DNA from: Antennarius striatus
Taxonomy: Eukaryota > Chordata > Actinopteri > Lophiiformes > Antennariidae
Length of the DNA: 64,000 nt
Assembly (NCBI RefSeq): GCF_040054535.1
Contig: NC_090788.1
Location: 18,827,501-18,891,500 of the forward strand
Reading direction: 5' to 3'
The notes below the pieces were generated by a model. That model searched no databases. It worked only from the letters and a program-made list of their open reading frames with translations, and was not told where the DNA came from. Shown here piece by piece: positions 1-12,281 of this stretch. The position numbers were made by a program, and so were the translations under genes. Numbering within the stretch: the first letter of the stretch is position 1; each line of letters begins with the position of its first letter.

Positions 1-929
1 ATTACTAAGTCACCTGACAACATCTGAAAGCTTTTGAAAGATGCTATAAACCTACAGAATGAGTAATTAATTATCTGTGGGGAAGAAAAGCTTTACTCAC
101 TGGATGATGGCCACTAATTGTAGAATAACTGCAGCCACAGAAGTCTGCCAGCAGGGAAACATTTAATGTACAAGACATATCCTGACAGTCAATAAATTAG
201 TTGGGGAATTCAGTATTGTGCTTTATCCAGTGGACAGAACTAATGAATATGAAACCTTAGGGTAGGGTTGTGCTCAGCAGGAGTAAAGTACAGTTCAGCA
301 TCAGACACATGCAATGGCTGTATTCATTATGTAAAAGCTCAACACCACATGACCTCTTTGATGGTGCTGCAAGGCTATGTTGGTGGCTACACACACATGA
401 TTTTTCTTTTTTATTTATTTGGCATTTATCGGAATCTGTAAATGTATACAGCAAAAATTGTTCTGTTTAGAGCTGAACTGAAGTGGTCCAGTACATGCAT
501 TAGATGGATAAGGTCGCATGAGTATAGCCTTCTTTTCTATGAGGTAAAAAGACCTTCATATACCGTAATCTTGTTTGTGCTTCCGCACAAACAAGATGCT
601 CGATTATGAAAGAAAAAATTATTACCTAAATTAGAACATGAAGAAATGGATATGAAGAACAGAAATAGTAAGCATTCAATAGAAACACAGCTTTAGTGTT
701 TTATATATGCTAACTATAATAACATATTTCATATGTATCCCAGGGTGCATGTTCAATTAGAGTAGAAGGTATAAAGTGGCCTGTTTCTTTGACAAGCATA
801 GTTTTAGATCTTTTCTGCTTCCCACTCAAATTACAGCCAAACAAAATCTACAGGTTTCACATTAAATTAATTTTTTCATTCCTCTGAGCACCAAACATGG
901 AAGCCTACCCACAGAAAACGTAAACTCAC
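1..929 (-). other. nrxn2: nrxn2 intron downstream of the LNS2 exon (partial)
   Basis: This is the intron that follows the SS2-proximal donor at 930/929 on the minus strand, and it runs off the left end of the window. It is AT-rich. I found no exon in it: the SS2 cassette and the next LNS2 exon expected from neurexin structure are not visible, so they must lie to the left. The only notable structure is a perfect hairpin at 568-597, listed separately. Confidence 0.7.
568..597. repeat. Perfect 13-bp inverted repeat with 4-nt loop
   Basis: The arm ATCTTGTTTGTGC (568-580) is followed by TTCC (581-584) and the exact reverse complement GCACAAACAAGAT (585-597). It lies inside the nrxn2 intron, so the nascent transcript could form a 13-bp stem with a stable tetraloop. 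The stem is shorter than a typical pre-miRNA and does not extend beyond the 13 pairs. No function is claimed. Confidence 0.8.
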
Positions 930-1231
930 CTGCCGACGGTTGCGTGTGACCCGAACATCGTGCCAGACATTATCGTTGAACTTCCCTGCTGCAGGTTCCA
1001 CCAACGCCTCAAAAGCTCCAGAGCCCAGGTTGATGACCAGCCACAGAGCGCCGTTCCTCAGAGATAGGTTGACGTAGTCAGCTGACCTCCCTGTGTGAAG
1101 CAGGAGGCCGTTCCTCTGCAGGGTGCGGAAGGACAAAGTGATCTCGTCCATACTGCTCTGAATGGGAGTCTGGGACAGGTTGTAGCTGAAGAACTCATTG
1201 CCTCTGAATGTGGCCACTGACTCCTCTTGCC
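930..1231 (-). CDS. nrxn2: Neurexin alpha, exon for first half of LNS2 (ends at splice site 2)
   Basis: This is a 302-nt internal exon on the minus strand. It begins after a TAG acceptor (minus-strand text ccctcgtag, then GGCAAG) with 2 nt that complete the 1-nt overhang of the previous exon (G+GG = Gly). It then encodes [14 protein letters not shown] through ...[10 protein letters not shown] and ends on a codon boundary at a strong donor, CAG/GTGAGT. The protein is the N-terminal half of the second laminin-G/LNS domain. Recognisable neurexin motifs are [25 protein letters not shown] and [15 protein letters not shown]. The Trp in [12 protein letters not shown] resembles NRXN2 rather than NRXN1, where I recall Ser; that comparison is from memory. 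The exon boundary after RRQ is where neurexin alternative splice site 2 sits. In the synapse, LNS2 is an extracellular presynaptic module that binds partners such as alpha-dystroglycan and neurexophilin. Confidence 0.93.
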
Positions 1232-2109
1232 CTACGAGGGGTGGAGAAAGATCTTAGATAATCATTCCAAGCAATATGTTTTGCTCCTCTGCTGCACAGT
1301 AATTTATATTCACTAGTTCGACTCATATAGTATAGTCATATTGTATTCTCTGAGGCTATTCTACTTATCAGCAAACGATTCCATTCCAGGTAAGTTGAAA
1401 ACAAAGTGAGGAACTGATTCTGCTTATAAGAGCAGTCTGTGAAGCCGAAGCCTTCTACTTTCTCTTAATCTGTCCCACAGATCTCCATGAAAATATAAAT
1501 GAGTGACACCCTCACACTGGGTGGTGTATCCCATTCTTACAATAAACATGGGCAGAGTGGGTTATTTTGAGTACATCCCACATACACTATGACAGTGCTC
1601 CTACTTTTCACAAGCGCACAAGATCTTGACTGAAAATAGTCCCAAATGAATGAGCAATTTTTTTTTTCTATTGATTATAAATTTTTAAAGATTTATATCT
1701 TCAGTGGGAATAAAATGTCTGGAGTTGAGAGCAACAAACCGAGTAGGAAAGTAAAAAAATCTAGCGCGGTGGGCAAATACATTATTGGTTTTACTTATTT
1801 ATTCACAAGGAAAGTATACAACAATGCCTTATTCTTATTCAAATATCAACTTGAACATGTCAGGCTTTGGTAGACATCTAATTCAGACGCCAACGTGTTA
1901 CTTATACAGTAAATACCATGAGTACAAAATCTAAACTGTTGGTTTAAAGGCAGTTTTAGATTTGTCCCAAGGAGAAGGCTGCTATTGACTTTTGTTTCTT
2001 CTTATGTTGTTAGCGGTATTACGTTTCACAAACTGTACCAAAAACACTATCTGTATACCACTGGCGTCAAATATGCACAACAAAATCATAAATGGTGCAC
2101 ATCTGGTTT

Positions 2110-2945
2110 TGCACTAATTTTTTGGAGTTGCAGTAAAAGATGGAAGTCCAAGTCTGTGCACACAAACGACTGTGTTAGTGAGCACTTGTGCTTGATGGTG
2201 ATCATCCATCCCACCTGATGGGTGCTGCACATCAAGATGCTGATTTAACAACGTGATTACTGCACAGGTGTGCTGTGGAATGGTCACAATAAAAGGCCAC
2301 TCTAGATTGTGTTGTGTTTTTTTGCACACTAAACAACACCACATCACAGATGTTGCAAGTTTTAAGTGAGTGTGTAATGCTGACTGCAGGAGTGTCCACC
2401 AGACCTAACCCTAACCCAAATGTTCACGTTTCTAACATGAGGCCTCCGCAGTGCTTCAGTTGTTTTCAAGGATTTGTCAGTAAATGCCACCCGCCCGTAA
2501 TCAGGCCAACCCAGGGCCGCCACATCTACGTTGAATAAGGTACGGACAATGAGTAGGTATATTTAGTTTGTGGCAATTTAATGCACAGAAATACAGTCCT
2601 AAAGCCTGCATGGCCAGCATTTAATGGGCCACAATCAACACTCTGAACCTCATCCAAAGGAAATATGCTGCACTCTAACTGTGAGGTAAATAATGGTGAC
2701 ACCTGATACTGACTGGTGTTCACAAAAATGCTCTATTTGCTTCTGCTCTCAATAGGTGAGATCGAAATTGCAGCATCTGATAAAAGTTTTTTTTTTCACC
2801 TTGCATATTGTAGAGAGGCCTTTTACTGTGAGGAACAAAGCACACCTGTGCAATAATGACGCTGTTCAATGAGCTCCTTGATGAGCCACTCCTGCTAAAT
2901 GGATCAAGGCCTTCACTCTGTGTTGAAGACTGATGGATGGATAGA
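2110..2945. mobile_element. Internally deleted Tc1/mariner-type transposon relic
   Basis: The two ends are diverged inverted copies of each other. The left part (about 2160-2310) contains gcacaggtgtgctgtgg followed by aataaaaggccactct. The right part (about 2812-2900) contains gaggccttttactgtgag followed by gcacacctgtgcaataatg, which is the same block inverted. Between them lie short, frame-broken pieces that I recognise as the two ends of a common fish Tc1-like element: a cacagatgttgcaag...gactgcaggagtgtccacc block near 2345-2402, and a gacacctgatactgactgg block near 2697-2715. Most of the transposase is missing (about 0.8 kb remains where autonomous relatives are about 1.6 kb). It is inert. 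Confidence 0.65.
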
Positions 2946-2957
2946 TGGATGGATGAA
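2930..2957. repeat. (GATG/GATA)n microsatellite
   Basis: A short imperfect tetranucleotide run (gatggatggatagatggatgg) abuts the right end of the Tc1-type relic. Confidence 0.8.
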
Positions 2958-3084
2958 GTACCTCTTTTAAAAATTTATGGAATTATGTTGGGTTAATATT
3001 TTGTGTAGCTCACTGGTTAACAGAAATGATTCTAAACATTCCACTTCACTCAGTCATTATGAATACATGAATAACAATTAAAGG

Positions 3085-3440
3085 TAGAGAGAAAGAGAGA
3101 ATGGAGATGGAAGCAGGGAGCGGAGAGAAAAAGTAGAGAGTAACGAGAATATGAAGAGTGATACAGAAAAGAGATGGAGACAAAAAATATAGGAAACAAA
3201 ATAGAGAAAGAAATAGAAAAAGAAATAAACAGAGAAATAAAATAGAAACAGAGAAAGAAAGAAAATAGAGAAAGAAAATAGAGAAAGAAAGAAAAGAAAT
3301 AAAATAGAAATAAAGAAATAAAATAGAAAAAAATAGAAAGAAAAGAAAGAAAATAGAGAAAGAAAGAAAGAAAATAGAAAAAGAAATATACAGTGAGAAA
3401 TATGAGAGAATAGCAAAATATAGAGAAATAGTTAAAAAAT
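3085..3440. repeat. Long purine-rich (GAAA/GAGA)n tract
   Basis: About 350 bp are almost entirely A and G on the plus strand, made of degenerate GAAA, GAGA and AAATAGA units with few pyrimidines. Read on the minus strand it is pyrimidine-rich and gives long Phe/Leu/Ser open frames (up to 138 codons), which are compositional artefacts. Such tracts can form triplex (H-DNA) structures. It lies in the nrxn2 intron. Confidence 0.85.
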
Positions 3441-6400
3441 AAAGATGAACGTTGTGCTCCACATCTCTATCATTGTGTTATTGAAGGGACAGTCTGCCAT
3501 TATCAACATATTGTTAATCACAGTTCTATCATTTTCTGTAATGGATTGGCAATAGCTTATATATCTATGGCGAGGATAATAAAATGTATTGACATTGACC
3601 TGAAGACAGACCGACAGCTATAAAAACAAACACATACTGTATATTATATAGAGAATAAGAACAGACACTTAATTTTTCTTGGGAATTAAGAGTTGTACCT
3701 TAAACAAAGGCGTAAAGCGCAGCTATTGAACTGATGAATGTGTCTTTTCTAGCTGGGGTAGACCACTTCTGTAGCCTGTTTGTAAGTCACAGCCTTGAAG
3801 CTACTGGGCAAGCTGTTTCAAGCTAGAGCGATAAGCTGTCCCTTAAGCTTCTGTTGGCTTGTACAGTAAATGCCTGCTCCTGAACTCCATGGCCAATTTA
3901 AGCCAGCAGGATCAGTGGTCCCAGTTATGTCTATTGTTTGAGCGGTGTAGTTACTCAACCACTGAGCAGACAGTTACTTGTTAGGTTTTTATTGTTAAGC
4001 CAAAACGAGAAGTTTGGCATTAGAGTCATAAAGTTGTAGGTGAAATATAAATCTATAGGTGCAGAGTCAACAGTCTGAGAGTTGAAGCAACTGAGCAACT
4101 AAGAAAAGGGTTGAGAAAACAATAAAGGGACACCAGAGGTATTGTGGCTTAATTTAGCAAAGCATTAGTGCTTACATGTTGAGTTGTCATCCCCACAGGC
4201 TCAGATACCAATTAATCTATCTTCCAAGAACATTTGTCTCATAAGGGAGCCGTCCTTTTCACAAGAGGATAAACAACATATCCGGTTCACACCCTGCACT
4301 TGTCTTTCCATCATTTCCATAATGAAAACCTATAACAGCAGATTATCCTAAAGCTTGCTTGAAGGTCTTGGAGGGATTGTTGGAAAGCAGCAGGTCAGTT
4401 TATCATCATGATTTTGGCCATTGTCCACAGCAAACTTTACCGGGTTGTTAAAAAATGACAGCTTTACTTTGGTACTAACTCAGCAATATACCATCAGAGA
4501 CACTGCTGTCAGTGCACAACTAAAACACTCTGTAGAATCAGTTTAATATTTGATTACTACTCTAAATATCTAATTCCAACAAAAAAAATTGTCATGTTAT
4601 ACATTATCCAGCCATATATTTCTTTTCATTTCATGTTTTCAGAAAATGAAATCCCCTCGTAATGACACGGTACAAAACAGAGAGTCCTTGGAATGCTTCC
4701 ATGGTCAATATAATAAAATTCACAGCATCAAAATATGGAAGGAGTTTCAACATGGATGCCATTTGACAATTAGTCAAGATAGCTAGCAGTCCATGTTTCT
4801 CTAATGCACGTGTCTCAAGCTATAAATCCACTACTTGTGCAGATCAAACACAGTGGTGAAAGATATTTCTTCATCAAAAGGGAAAAGATGATCTAATTCT
4901 ACCTGGACTTATCGCACCTGTTCCACCCTCTCCATTACGCTGAGCAGTAGTGGCTGCAACAACATGAAAAATGCCAACATGTGGATTGCTCATCAACTTT
5001 AAGCATTACAGCTTATTAATTTCAAAGAGGTGAAAAAGCCCAGGGCACAGATGGCATGGTGCTGACTTCATCTCCTGCTCTGGGAATATGTTTGTCAGAT
5101 AGTTGCAGCAGATCCTACGGTGGGGCAGGCAGTTCTTGTACACGCAGGCAGCAGTTTAACACTGGTCTGGATTATATACCCAAGCAGTCTCACCTAATTG
5201 CCTCAAGTCTGCATAACACTTTTATTTGATTTATATACTGTGGGAGCCTTCCTAGATACAGAGCTAATTACTTGTTAAAACTCTGTAATGGTACACAGTA
5301 GAGTTCTTAAGTCTCCAAATCCCAACAGTAAAGACACGCACACTATCAAAATAGCCCCAAAATAGTTCTCATAATGTTTAACAAAGCAAAATAAATTGTG
5401 ATCTACTCCGAAATTTAATACATTCCTCACTAAATGCTCAGTCCTTGAAAGGTTTCATGAAAATCCATTGTGTTTTCCTGCAAGCTGACAGACAAACAGA
5501 CAAACAAGCCAGACTGATCAATCTACCTCTTGGCAGAGGTAACAAACAAAAACATGTTTTAACAGAAGCACTACGATTCTCTGACAGCCTGTTAAAACAC
5601 AACAGTTGGCTCAATATGAATGGGTTTCAGTTTAGCTGCTGTTGGTCAAAAATTAATTTTGCTGAAAACAGCATCACATCTTAATGAAACACATAAATAT
5701 CTACACAACACAAATCTGCAGGACTGGCGTGTGCCACTTTATTAAGACTCGATGTGGTTTAAGCTTGCTCTTCTTGATAGGGAGGAGCAGCAGCTGGACT
5801 CTTCACCCTGAGCCCATCCAATCCATTGGCGACTTTTATTCTTTGAATTAATGAGTAATGAGTATCTACGATCATATTTATCACTTCTCAGAAAATTGTG
5901 CCAACGCTTCTGGAGACGCTGCAGCAACTAGTCCTTTAGGCCTATACTGCAGGGATTTCCATTGCTTCGCGGGACATCATTTCTTTGTGATTTTAATTAA
6001 TTTCAGCCACAGATAAAGGCAGCTGAAATTAGCTTCCTCTAGGGTGGTGGTCCATGTAGAGTCACTGGTCCTTAGAGGAGCAGCTTGTTGGACATGTGAT
6101 AATGCTGCCTTCTGTGCTATTCTATGCAGCCTCTCCAAGACTGTCGGCGAAACTTTTTAAATACGTAATTGATAAAGTGAGTAAGTATTAAATAGTCAAT
6201 TTTATCATTTCTTTGTCATCTGTGCACTCACTTTAGTGATATACTGTACCGTGATGTGATATTACTTCATTATAAAGCGATAAACAAATGACCTCTCATT
6301 TAAATTAAAAGAAAATCTCAGTCTCAACACAACAACCATGTCTGAAGTTGTGATAGGTTTTTGTGTTTGTTTTCTGAAACTTGTAACACATGCGTGTGTC

Positions 6401-6518
6401 TGATTTTGTGTCACATTTAGGGCACTGGTTTATCGTTATTTACGGTGTTTTTTACTGTTTGATAGAGAATCTTTTCGTACTTATAATACATATATACAAT
6501 ACATATATACTGTATATG

Positions 6519-6618
<100 letters not shown>

Positions 6619-6699
6619 AACACATATATTTGGTGTTTTACTACTTTCTATGTGCTGGTGCTTTCTGTGTTCTTTTTCTGTGTTTTTGTGTCCTCGCTG

Positions 6700-6770
6700 T
6701 GCTGTGTGCGATGGAGAAATTAATTGCCCTGATGGAACCTCCTTAAGGGATAAATAAAGTTATACTCTAC
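6700..6770 (+). repeat. 3' tail of a retroposon-like element
   Basis: The block ttaattgccctgatggaacc...gggataaataaagtt resembles the conserved 3' end of a widespread fish non-LTR element or SINE, which often ends ...ggataaataaagt followed by a simple repeat. A related ending (ggattaataaagtatctatc) occurs at 54920-54940 in pygm intron 13. Recognition is from general knowledge of fish repeats; no body of the element is identifiable upstream. Confidence 0.4.
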
Positions 6771-8459
6771 TCATATTTGGTTCATTTATTAATGTTTGGC
6801 AGAAGATAATTTGTTCTACACAAGAGAGTAACATCTGTAGAGCAGATCAGGTTTTGAAATGTGGTTTGGCAAAATAAACACAAATCAAATCAGACTGCTC
6901 TCTTGAGCATCCCATAAAGATGTTCCTACTGGCGAGTGCACCGATGTGCTTGGAGATTATAATTTGTATTGTCAATATACACAATCAATTACACATTATT
7001 TCTTATTGATGCATGAAATGGAAATGATATAGCTTTCATAAGGAGCTCAAATTAAATACTTAAATAAACAATAATTAAATGATCTGCATTGTGATAGTAC
7101 AGCAGACAATGTTAAACATTGCTGAGGCAGTGACGGCATACTGTAAATCCGTGCATTGTCACCGCACCCATCAATAAAAGCAGGGTCTTAAAATAAATAT
7201 TATCGTTGGGCTTATTAAAGACTGATTACTTACGTACATGAGTTAATTTGTCCTAAAGCAAGAAACCAAAGAATATAGACTTTAATCTACAATGTCATGT
7301 ACGGCCTGAAGCGGTGCCATTTATAGTGCTGAGAAACTACTGTTATCACACTGTGAAATGTTCACTTAAGCCTGTAAATGACCTAAATATTAGTGTTATC
7401 AGTTCTACAAGAGAAAATATATGGGAACACCCAACATCCTATCACACACCATTTTCTTCATCATCACTAATTGAGGTTCAACGGGAAAGAGAATAAAATA
7501 TTGTAGTTGACAAAACACAGCTATCTAAGAAGTATATCACTAAAGCATTTATGATAATATAGCAATTAGTTAAAGATACCGTTCAACGGGGATGAAGGAG
7601 CTGCAGCAGCAACCAAACACACATTGTTTGAGGGGGGGGGGGGTCAAATCAGTGGAAAACCACGCAGGATGTTGTGTCATAGATAAAAACGCACCGAGTT
7701 ATTTTCTTGACATTATATTATTTGTTGCAAAGGAAAGCAAGAACTTGAGCTGTGTATTATTCTGTCAAGAGTGGGTCATCAAAGGCAAGTCTCTGTGTTG
7801 GAAGACAACACCGATTACCATGGAGACAGGATGGTGCTTTCAATCTTACAACACGTAGCAAAAAAAACAAAAAACAAAGAGTAAAAGTAAAATACTTCCA
7901 GTCAAAAGCCACAGATGCTGTTTATATAAAGTATTTTTTTCCCTGTAGCATTAATGCGGTTTTACGTGATATTACGATGATGATGAATACTTTTCCTCCG
8001 TTGTTTCACATCAAAGAATTGCTTCATTCAGTTATCAATCAGCAATTTGGTATGCATATTTTTTTCTTTCCCCTTTAACTGCTTGTGTACTCCTCCTATG
8101 TAAAAAAATACTGCTTCCATCACTAATTTGACATGTTTTTCCATGTGTATGCACCTATATGAAAATTCAACACCTTTTTTTCCAATGCAATGCAGAACTC
8201 ATTTGAAGGCAATTTTATTTGCAACCTAGAAATAATCACTATCTTGTAACTTTAGGAAAGTCAAGATTCAGTAAAAAGCCTTGAAAAATGCAAACATAAA
8301 GATTGAAAAGAAATTCCTCCTTCTGATGATATTAACAGTGTCTTTTATGCAAGATCGATGTGACACCTTTGGTATGAGATTTATCTTTTCTGAACCCTTG
8401 GTTACCTTTGAAAACACCATTCAACCAAACTGGAGATGTGATGAGCATAGATGATTTAC

Positions 8460-8471
8460 CTTGGCGAAAAA
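8460..8471 (-). CDS. nrxn2: Candidate neurexin SS1 microexon C (12 nt)
   Basis: The minus-strand text reads ctctgcag/TTTTTCGCCAAG/gtaaat. This is a 12-nt segment between a good acceptor and donor. With the 1-nt phase shared by all exons at this site it encodes V-F-R-Q and leaves a G for the next codon. Vertebrate alpha-neurexins have a 4-residue (12-nt) third cassette at SS1 (GKSK in the NRXN1 I recall). Size, phase, order and location match, but the residues do not, so this is inference from architecture. It lies 244 nt from microexon B, and both end TCGCCAAG/gta. Confidence 0.55.
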
Positions 8472-8715
8472 CTGCAGAGGTCAAAGGTGGAAGTTCCAGT
8501 AGCTCAGTCAGTGGTCAGGACAAGGGTTTGACGGACAAGAATTGAGTGAGTAGTGAGCATAACATGACAGGAAGAAAAAACGAATAGGCAAATATATGAA
8601 AAAACAGGAGAGGAGATATTAGTGCAGCACAGTTAACTGAAATGATTTCAGGGGGGAGGGGAAATGTTGTGATTAGGTGGCTGGGAAAGAAAAGCAAAAC
8701 CGATAGACCCCATAC
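8472..8715 (-). other. nrxn2: Short intron between SS1 microexons B and C
   Basis: This 244-nt intron lies between the two candidate cassettes. It starts gtatgg after microexon B and ends ctctgcag before microexon C. It contains a G-rich patch on the plus strand near 8651-8661 (C-rich in the transcript). No other feature is seen. Confidence 0.55.
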
Positions 8716-8745
8716 CTTGGCGATTTAACATCAGGTGCGCCAGAC
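8716..8745 (-). CDS. nrxn2: Neurexin SS1 microexon B (30 nt)
   Basis: The minus-strand text is a pyrimidine-rich acceptor (ttttttctgttctttccctcaag), then 30 nt, then gtatgg. Read in the phase set by the flanking exons (1-nt overhang in and out), it completes Gly and encodes LAHLMLNRQ plus the first base of the next Gly. Vertebrate neurexins carry a near-identical cassette at SS1 (LAHLMMGDQ in NRXN1, from memory). The LAHLM core in the right phase, strand and intron is unlikely to be chance. Skipping leaves the frame intact because the length is a multiple of three with symmetric phase. It would extend the linker between EGF-A and LNS2. Confidence 0.85.
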
Positions 8746-10577
8746 CTTGAGGGAAAGAACAGAAAAAAGGATACGAAAAACAGGAAGTTCATAAAGAGGC
8801 TTGGGAGAACAAAAGCATTGTCACAATGTTGGACTGCAGTTTGTGACAGACATCCTGGGGAAGGTACGGATGTCAAAGGTCAAAATGAAATATAAAGGGG
8901 AACTCAAACAAAAAACAGACAAACATCTCGAGGGATTGAGAGGGGAGGAAGGCAAGGAGAGAAAAAAAACATCGTGATTGGTGCAACCCTTACAGGTAGT
9001 TGCTCACACAGATGCTTTTTTCTAAATGGAACACACACTATATGTTTACTGGATGCAAAGAGCGTTAGAGATGTACCACATGGATATTAATCCTGCAATC
9101 ACCTAATTTAATAGAAATGCTGCTGCTATATAAATCAGGGCTCTGTAGGCTTAGCCGCTCATCTCAACACTCATTTGCATGAAAGGAGGTAAATCCAGAG
9201 AGACGCCTGTTTGACCCTCTATACGGACATGTTCTATACATGGTGGAAATGACGCTTTATCCACTAAATCATAGCAACCATCACTCAGCTTGACAGAGGA
9301 CTGACCATCTTAATGGAGCTCAATGGGTTTAGAGCTTGAGCAGTCAAATTAAAACCATCAGATTGTAACAGATTAGGCATTCCAATAAGAATCTGCCACA
9401 CCTATCCGTTTCATTCTAATGGCTCGCAAACAGATGTTGACCTGCATTAAAGCCTAGTCAAACAAGACAGGCAGAGCTTTCCAGTATTCTCTGTCACTTT
9501 ATATTAGCAAACATAAAGAAAAGCTACGGTAAAACAGCCATAACTGTGAGGAGAGCAAACTCGAAACACACTGCAACCTATTAATCACCTGATATCGCTG
9601 AGCAGTCGCAGGTGACGGTGTGTAAAAGTCCAGCTGGTCAGACTGCACACACACACTGCGGCATGAAAGCTAAAATTTGATTTCATTCTGCATGCACCAC
9701 CAGCCTGAGTCTCTTCTATTCCATGTACAGACAAAGGGAAAGAGACAAATATATCAGTGGGTCAGCCAGAAATGATATGGCACACCTCACCTGCTTCTCT
9801 TGCCAAAAAAAAAAAAAAAAAAAGGATGGGAATGACACAATGCAAACACTGCTGAGCAAGAGGCCCACCGTGCCTGCCAATACAAACAGCTCTCAGCGCG
9901 GCATCGGTGCATCAGCACTCCACATCCCACAAAACGCCTTCCCAGTTCAATCATTGGACAAAATATTACTAAAGGGGCAGAACGTTTGTAGAAATCTACA
10001 CAAGTTCCACTGAGAGAAGCTGATCATGCTGCTACTGTTGGTGTGAAAAGGACATGATCACTCTTGGAAAGGGTCATTGCTTTTCTAACATGTAGGCTTC
10101 TGATCCATCACGGCATTGTACTGACCGGCGACCAAGCCTCTGCTTAGACGAGATTCAAATGCAATCCAGTCTATATTGCGATATGCACCTTTGTTACAGC
10201 CATGCAACCAAAATAAAGACCAAAATGTGTCCACACAAAAGGTGTAAACGGTGTGTCCTCCCCTTCATTTACCACTGTCTGCTAGAGATGACTGTTCTTG
10301 ACCTCTTCTACTCTAGGTTTTCTAAATCTCATGCCCATCCATCTGCTACACAAAAAGAAAGCCCATCTATCATACGCCAAGAGCAACGGGGGGCTAAAAG
10401 GGAAGCTTGTTTACCATTGCCAGCAACAGAGACAATTCCAGCTGCATCACGCTATAAAACCACCACCAGCTGAGACGGCAGCGAGAATATCTGGTGAAAT
10501 CTCCTGCTGGTTTTTTTTTCCTTTGCTCATGTGAGGCAGTGCAGAGGTAGGTTTTCAATTATCCACCTAATAGGATG

Positions 10578-10579
<2 letters not shown>

Positions 10580-10612
<33 letters not shown>
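10580..10612. repeat. (CA)n microsatellite
   Basis: About 16 uninterrupted CA units. Confidence 0.95.
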
Positions 10613-10615
<3 letters not shown>

Positions 10616-12265
10616 CCAGAGGCCATCTCTTCAACAAGTGGGGCTTGCCCGGTGTAACCTTGATGATTTCTGTGGCACTGCAGAAAATAGCCTTGACCCA
10701 AAGAATTCCCAACTATGATGACTCCACACATTTTCTGATTGTAAGAAAACTGACCCACGTGCCTGACTAATGCATCCAAGGCATCCAATAGACACTGATG
10801 CTGACCCACACGGGGCAGTGCAGAACTGCCCTAACCAAAAAAAGATCATCTTTAATTTTTTTAAATTTTTTTGGTCATTCAAGGAGTTGCAGACAAGCAG
10901 ATGAAGAGCGACGGTGTTGCTGCAGCGTCGGAGCAGCCGCCCACTGGATTCGCTCATCGCACCAGGATAAGCAATACGTCCAAATCTCTGTCTGCGGGAA
11001 TGCAGAGATAACAAGGCCTCAAGAGAGACTTCCCATGAGAAGGGATTGGCTAGATGAAAATAAACTGCTATTCCTACCAATAATCTACTAGTTTTCTACT
11101 TGAAATTAAAATCATCCTTAGAATAAACACAGTATGCACAGGAAATGGAATCCCGTTCCTCAAAATATTAGAATATTGTTTTAGGGATCCTTTTGACTCT
11201 GAAAGGATCAACATTTCCGTAGTTTGTTAAAACGGCACGAACGGCAAGCAGCTCTATTCAGCTCCGGTTGGAATGTCTCCTTTGTCTGATTTATGTTGTG
11301 GATGTGATGAGTTAATGATCATTTTACCACTGGGGTCGTGAGGAGCAATTCTTTAACAGCACTGAGTTTGGTCTGCCTGCTGATGTCTTTTTCCATCACA
11401 TCTGCTGACCTTGAGTAAAGCCGTGATAAATTGACTCTTTTCAAACATCCCAGTGTGTCGTGATGCCAGTTAAAGGGGGTTTGAACACGGAGTCATGTAT
11501 GATTCAGTGTGGATTTACCCATCAGAAAATTATGGTGGCAACAATTATAACCCGAGATCTGTTAACTCAGTGTTGGTATGTTAACAGGCATGCCAATGTA
11601 TTATTCCTCTTTTAACTTTCTTAAAAGTATTCATTATATAGAAACAAATAAGATTGGAATAAAAAATACAAATAAAATGTATTTCAATTCCATTTTTTTA
11701 TTATGGCTAATGTTACTGTGAACTTTGGGGAATTATTTTAACCAGAAAACATTAAAGTCTAATGAACTTTAATTACAGAAATATAGTAAAAAGGCAAATG
11801 CACTGATTATTACTGTCCGTTAGTGAGGACATGTAAGACATAGAGCTGTTGCAAGAGAACTAGGACTCGCAAAATTTATTTTTCCATGAAGAGTACAATA
11901 CTATGGAGTGTGTTGTAATGAGAGATTGGACCAAGGTCACTGCTGCTGAGTGATGCAAGCCCACGCGGAACAGTCAAGGCCTTTCATTGAGGATTCTTAA
12001 GCTTCCTGTTTCAGCCCTTTATTCTTAGAGTGTCATGAATGTCTGCTAAAGAGAAAAAAACAGGCACTGTACCTGCATCTGGAATTTCTTAGCTGTGTGA
12101 GGTTTTCCAATACGTTTCGAGGGGTTTTATTCTACATCTGCCTTGTGAAGTGGCCGTCCTTATCTCTCATTCACAGACCTGTTTTTTATGCTCACAAAAC
12201 ACCACAGGATCCTGCACTCCTCCGGCATTAGAGCACGGCCCATGCCTTTGTCCACGCAGATCGAC

Positions 12266-12281
12266 GGGGGGGGGGGGGGGG
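12266..12281. repeat. G16 homopolymer
   Basis: Sixteen consecutive G on the plus strand, within a GC-richer patch at 12180-12310 that has no other recognisable feature. Confidence 0.9.

Noticed and set aside
2402..2418. Telomere-like cctaaccctaaccc
   Set aside because: Only about two units, inside the Tc1-type relic; too short for an interstitial telomeric repeat.
3046..3462. 138-codon hydrophobic open frame on the minus strand
   Set aside because: Produced by the purine-rich tract read in reverse (Phe/Leu/Ser only), with no domain or gene context.
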